Source: Gammaproteobacteria bacterium
GTDB taxonomy: Bacteria > Pseudomonadota > Gammaproteobacteria > Ga0077536
NCBI GenBank assembly: GCA_016191285.1
Contig: JACPPA010000034.1
Span: 62,001-126,000, forward strand
Reading direction: 5' to 3'
DNA length: 64,000 nucleotides
Shown here in pieces: positions 61,400-64,000 of the stretch. The position numbers were made by a program, and so were the translations under genes. Within the stretch, counting starts at the first letter, position 1. Every line of letters starts with the position of its first letter. The notes under the pieces were generated by a model, which had not been told where the DNA came from, did not search any database, and saw nothing but the letters and a program-made list of their open reading frames with translations.

Positions 61400-62320
61400 T
61401 CAGCCAGCGAAGCGCGGTTCGGGAAGGCCTTTGATCCCTAAGCCGCGAATGCGAAACAGGCTGCCCGCGCCAAATTGCGGTTTGAGTTGCTTGGCAAAAT
61501 GTTCATGGTTTGCTGGATGGCGTACTCGCGCCATGGAGGTTACGTAAAGCTCATCGAGATTCGGGCCGCCAAAATTTAGGCTGGTGATGTTTTTCACCGG
61601 CATGCCGATTCGACGTTCGATCGCGCCGTCCGGACTATACCGAATGAGCTCGCCGCCAATCACCAAGGCGTTCCACACACAGCCTTCGGCATCCACCGTC
61701 GAGCCGTCGAAGAAGCTTGCCTCGTTTTTGGTGGAGGCGAATTCGCGTTTGTTCGAGACCGTGCCGCTCGGGAGATCGTAGTCGTAGGCCCATATAGTCT
61801 GTTGAAAAGTGTCGGCGAAATAAAAGGTCCTGTCATCCGGGCTCCAGCAAGGTCCGTTGGAACAGATAATGCCGTGGTCGAGTCTGGTCACCTTGAGATC
61901 GGGGTCGAGCCGCCACAGGCCGCAAATCTTAAGTTCCTCCTGATCGTCCATGCCGCCGGCGAGGAAGCGACCGCGGCGGTCGCATTTGCCGTCGTTCAAG
62001 CGGGTGCGTGGCCGGTCGACGTCGATTTTTTCGATGAGCTCAATTTTTCTACTCGTGAAATCGAAAAAATAAAAACCGTCATCGAGCGCCAGCACGGCAC
62101 CGCCACCCTTGCGTAGCGCCATCGCGCCCACATCGTGCCCCAGCGACCAGTGGGAGGTGCGGCCATTACGCGGGTCATACTGCCAAATCGAGGGTTTACC
62201 TACCCGCCGCCCGACGCCGTCCACCCAATACAAGACGCCTTCTTCCACGTCCCAAATCGGGCCTTCGCCCAATTCGTTCGCTTCCGCCACCACACATTCG
62301 ATGCTGTATCCCATGCTCAA
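61400..62320 (-). CDS. SMP-30/gluconolactonase/LRE family protein
   Basis: 306 residues (ATG 62320; ATG 62314 is also possible). Propeller motifs are LGEGPIWDVEEGVLYWVDGVG, RTRLNDGKCDRRGRFLAGGMDD, CSNGPCWSPDDRTFYFADTF and FFDGSTVDAEGCVWNALVIGG, with the conserved Glu, Asn, Asp metal ligands. These are regucalcin-type lactonases acting in sugar acid pathways, for example L-arabinonolactone or related compounds. It diverges from the CoxM-type gene. Confidence 0.92.
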   Translation of the reverse strand: MSMGYSIECVVAEANELGEGPIWDVEEGVLYWVDGVGRRVGKPSIWQYDPRNGRTSHWSLGHDVGAMALRKGGGAVLALDDGFYFFDFTSRKIELIEKIDVDRPRTRLNDGKCDRRGRFLAGGMDDQEELKICGLWRLDPDLKVTRLDHGIICSNGPCWSPDDRTFYFADTFQQTIWAYDYDLPSGTVSNKREFASTKNEASFFDGSTVDAEGCVWNALVIGGELIRYSPDGAIERRIGMPVKNITSLNFGGPNLDELYVTSMARVRHPANHEHFAKQLKPQFGAGSLFRIRGLGIKGLPEPRFAG

Positions 62321-62466
62321 AACCTCACCTAGCGTGGCGCCATTAAATCAGGGTTGCTTTTCGTTGACGAGGCGGTTACATAGATCGCACTCAAATCAAA
62401 AACGCAGCCGCCGCACGGACTGCACTAACGTAGCGTGCACCGCGCCACCCAAGGGGAACCGTTGTT

Positions 62467-63345
62467 ATGTATCCGGCACCTATTGAGGACTACATTCGAC
62501 CTCGAACGCTGGCTGAAGCGGTTTCCGCGCTTGCCCGCTACGCTCCCGGCGAGGCCGTGTTTCTCGCTGGGGGTCAAAGCCTCATGCAGGCGATGAAATC
62601 GCGGATGGTGCGGCCCCGATGCATCGTTGATCTGCAGACGTTAACGGAGCTTAAAGGCATACGCATCAGTGATGGGCTAGCGATCGGCGCCATGACGCGC
62701 TATGTCGAAATCGCCGAAAGCCAAGCGATCGGTCCGGCTTACGCGGCGCTACAAGACGCGGCCCAGCATGTGGGCGATCGGCAAGTGCGCAATCGCGGCA
62801 CGCTCGGCGGCAGCGTGTGTTGGAATTATCTTGCATCGTGCATGCCGGCAGTCACGCTCGGCCTCGGCGGCACCATGCAATTACTCGCCGCTAACGGTAA
62901 GACGCGCGCCGTTAGCGCGGACGACTTCCTAATCGCGCCATTGGAAACCGCGCGTGCCGAGGATGAACTATTAACCAGCATCACGTTTCCGGCGGCCCCC
63001 GCCAACACCGGCAGCGCGTACAAAAAATGGGGTCTGGTGACGGATGCGTTACCCGTGGTCGGCGTGTGCATGCAGGTCACGCTGAACGCCGCGGGCGCGT
63101 GCAGCGCGGCGCGGATCGCGCTCTCGGGCTTAAGCGCGGGCGCTCAGCGCGCGCCGGCCGGCGAAGCATTGCTCGTGGGCTCAAAGGTCGATGAATCGGC
63201 CATGAAACGTGCGCTTGAAGCGATTGTCGGCTCGGTGGATGCGCAAAGCGACAAGTGGGCAGACACCGCTTATCGCCATCAACTCATTCGCACGCTCGGC
63301 TTGGACGTCGCTAACTCGGCATTCGCACGCGCGAGGGGAGTCTGA
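62467..63345 (+). CDS. FAD-binding medium subunit of a molybdenum hydroxylase (CoxM/CutM family)
   Basis: 292 residues with the FAD-binding PCMH-like domain of xanthine dehydrogenase-family medium subunits: LAGGQSLMQAMKSRMV, RPRCIVDLQTLTELKGI, DRQVRNRGTLGGSVCW and the C-terminal domain. It transfers electrons from the [2Fe-2S] clusters to the acceptor. The TGA stop overlaps the small-subunit ATG by one base. First gene of a CoxMSL-type operon running off the window's right edge. Start ATG 62467. Confidence 0.93.
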   Translation: MYPAPIEDYIRPRTLAEAVSALARYAPGEAVFLAGGQSLMQAMKSRMVRPRCIVDLQTLTELKGIRISDGLAIGAMTRYVEIAESQAIGPAYAALQDAAQHVGDRQVRNRGTLGGSVCWNYLASCMPAVTLGLGGTMQLLAANGKTRAVSADDFLIAPLETARAEDELLTSITFPAAPANTGSAYKKWGLVTDALPVVGVCMQVTLNAAGACSAARIALSGLSAGAQRAPAGEALLVGSKVDESAMKRALEAIVGSVDAQSDKWADTAYRHQLIRTLGLDVANSAFARARGV

Positions 63346-63812
63346 TGAAAACGATTAGCGTCACGATCAATGGCGAAGCGTACGTCGAAACTGTTCCGGT
63401 GCGCATGCTGCTGGTCGATTTTATTCGCGAAAAATGCGGCCTCACCGGCACACATGTCTCGTGCACTTATGAAGGTGTGTGTGGGGCGTGCACCGTCCAG
63501 CTTAACGGCGAAGCGATTAAAAGTTGCATGATGTTAGCCGCGCAGGCGGATGGACATCGCGTGACCACCGTTGAAGGCCTGGCGAACGGCGAGGAGCTCA
63601 CGCCGCTACAAAAGGCGTTCAAGGCGCATCATGGGTTGCAGTGTGGCTTCTGCACGCCAGGGATATTGATGAACATGACCGAGTTCTTGCAGAAGAATCC
63701 GCGACCGACCGATGACGAAATTCGCCGCGGATTGGTCGGCAATTTGTGTCGCTGCACGGGCTATGTGCACATCGTGGACGCGGTGCGCGCCGCGGCTAAT
63801 AGCGCCACATAA
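63345..63812 (+). CDS. [2Fe-2S] small subunit of a molybdenum hydroxylase (CoxS/CutS family)
   Basis: 155 residues with both cluster-binding motifs: VSCTYEGVCGACTV then IKSC in the ferredoxin domain, and LQCGFCTPG with NLCRCTGYVHIV in the helical domain. It hands electrons from the molybdenum centre to the flavin subunit. Overlap with the medium-subunit gene and a following large-subunit gene confirm the operon. Substrate specificity is set by the large subunit, mostly outside the window. Confidence 0.95.
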   Translation: MKTISVTINGEAYVETVPVRMLLVDFIREKCGLTGTHVSCTYEGVCGACTVQLNGEAIKSCMMLAAQADGHRVTTVEGLANGEELTPLQKAFKAHHGLQCGFCTPGILMNMTEFLQKNPRPTDDEIRRGLVGNLCRCTGYVHIVDAVRAAANSAT

Positions 63813-63865
63813 AATGCGGTCGTTAATGACGGATCGCCTCACGCGATCTCTTGAGAGGTAAGACC

Positions 63866-64000
63866 ATGGCAGCGATTCCGCAAGACTCCAAGGATTGGAT
63901 GGGGGCCCGTCTAGAGCGCAAGGAAGATTTACGTCTGATTACCGGCCATGGCAAATACGTGGCCGATATCGTGTTGCCGGGCATGCTGCATGCCGCGTTC
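63866..64000 (+). CDS. Molybdopterin-binding large subunit of a molybdenum hydroxylase, N-terminal part
   Basis: The window ends 45 codons into this gene. Starting at ATG 63866 (GAGAGGTAAG upstream), the sequence KDWMGARLERKEDLRLITGHG followed by GKYVADIVLPGMLHAAF is the characteristic opening of CoxL/XdhB-type large subunits. The active-site loop that separates CO dehydrogenase from other hydroxylases is not in the window. 53 bases after the small-subunit stop. Confidence 0.9.
   Translation, partial: MAAIPQDSKDWMGARLERKEDLRLITGHGKYVADIVLPGMLHAAF

Noticed and set aside
1-64000. CRISPR arrays, rRNA, tRNA and origin of replication
   Set aside because: No evenly spaced direct repeats, no conserved rRNA stretches, no tRNA arm patterns and no DnaA box clusters were recognised; the repeats found are inverted and irregularly spaced.

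Overview
The window looks like chromosomal DNA of a gammaproteobacterium. The core genes point that way: parE/parC with the topoisomerase IV signature, hrpA, an Hsp15-type S4 protein, ispA-xseB, gor, a prkA-yeaH-spoVR operon, an OprI/Lpp-like alanine-zipper lipoprotein and a DUF2058 (YaiL-like) gene. The genus cannot be fixed from sequence alone. Genes are densely packed with many 1-14 base overlaps (ATGA, TAGTG), base composition is moderately GC-rich, and I see no rRNA, tRNA, CRISPR array, prophage or intact insertion sequence.

Layout. 0-5 kb: end of an oligopeptide-type ABC ATPase, a MATE exporter, a small secreted protein, glutathione reductase and a HicAB toxin-antitoxin pair. 5-9 kb: a minus-strand molybdenum cofactor operon (moaA-mobA-mobB-moeA) and a CYTH phosphatase. 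9-18 kb: an AmpG-like permease, a PP2C phosphatase-transmembrane-SUMF1 fusion, hrpA, a CPA2 antiporter and an unrecognised gene. 18-23 kb: hslR-moxR-DUF58-TgpA (transglutaminase) operon. 23-29 kb: moaB, an L,D-transpeptidase facing an Lpp-like lipoprotein, Nudix, a small secreted protein, HNH, mazG and xseB-ispA. 29-32 kb: rubrerythrin, CCG-domain Fe-S protein and DUF3501, behind a 7-1-7 palindrome that looks like a FUR/PerR-type operator. 32-37 kb: parE-parC and dinB. 37.7-42.5 kb: prkA-yeaH-spoVR with a recognisable sigma-54 promoter. 42.8-47.2 kb: a DAACS symporter overlapped by a single-domain MetE-like protein, a cytochrome P450 and DUF2058. 48-50 kb: a phosphohexomutase.

49.8-64 kb has an accessory, catabolic character: VOC protein, alpha/beta hydrolase, LLM flavin monooxygenase, NYN protein, two SMP-30/gluconolactonase-type proteins and a third secreted propeller-like protein, a transglutaminase-like protein, an acyl-CoA synthetase, a cupin with a strongly basic tail, a quinone oxidoreductase, and the start of a CoxM-CoxS-CoxL-type molybdenum hydroxylase operon. 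That enzyme would use the cofactor made by the moa/mob/moe genes elsewhere in the window.

Intergenic DNA carries several repeat families: REP-like hairpins (two of them nested in ~164-bp elements with TA-ended inverted repeats that resemble IS630-type MITEs), a cluster of CCGGAATCC-type inverted repeats, two 'GCAATGAC' repeats, and a multi-hairpin element that seems to have cut a BrnTA toxin-antitoxin pair into fragments. The acyl-CoA synthetase gene has an in-frame amber codon just before its catalytic-lysine motif. The best candidates for new biology are the rubrerythrin/CCG/DUF3501 operon with its operator, the PP2C-SUMF1 fusion, and the transporter/MetE-like overlapping pair.
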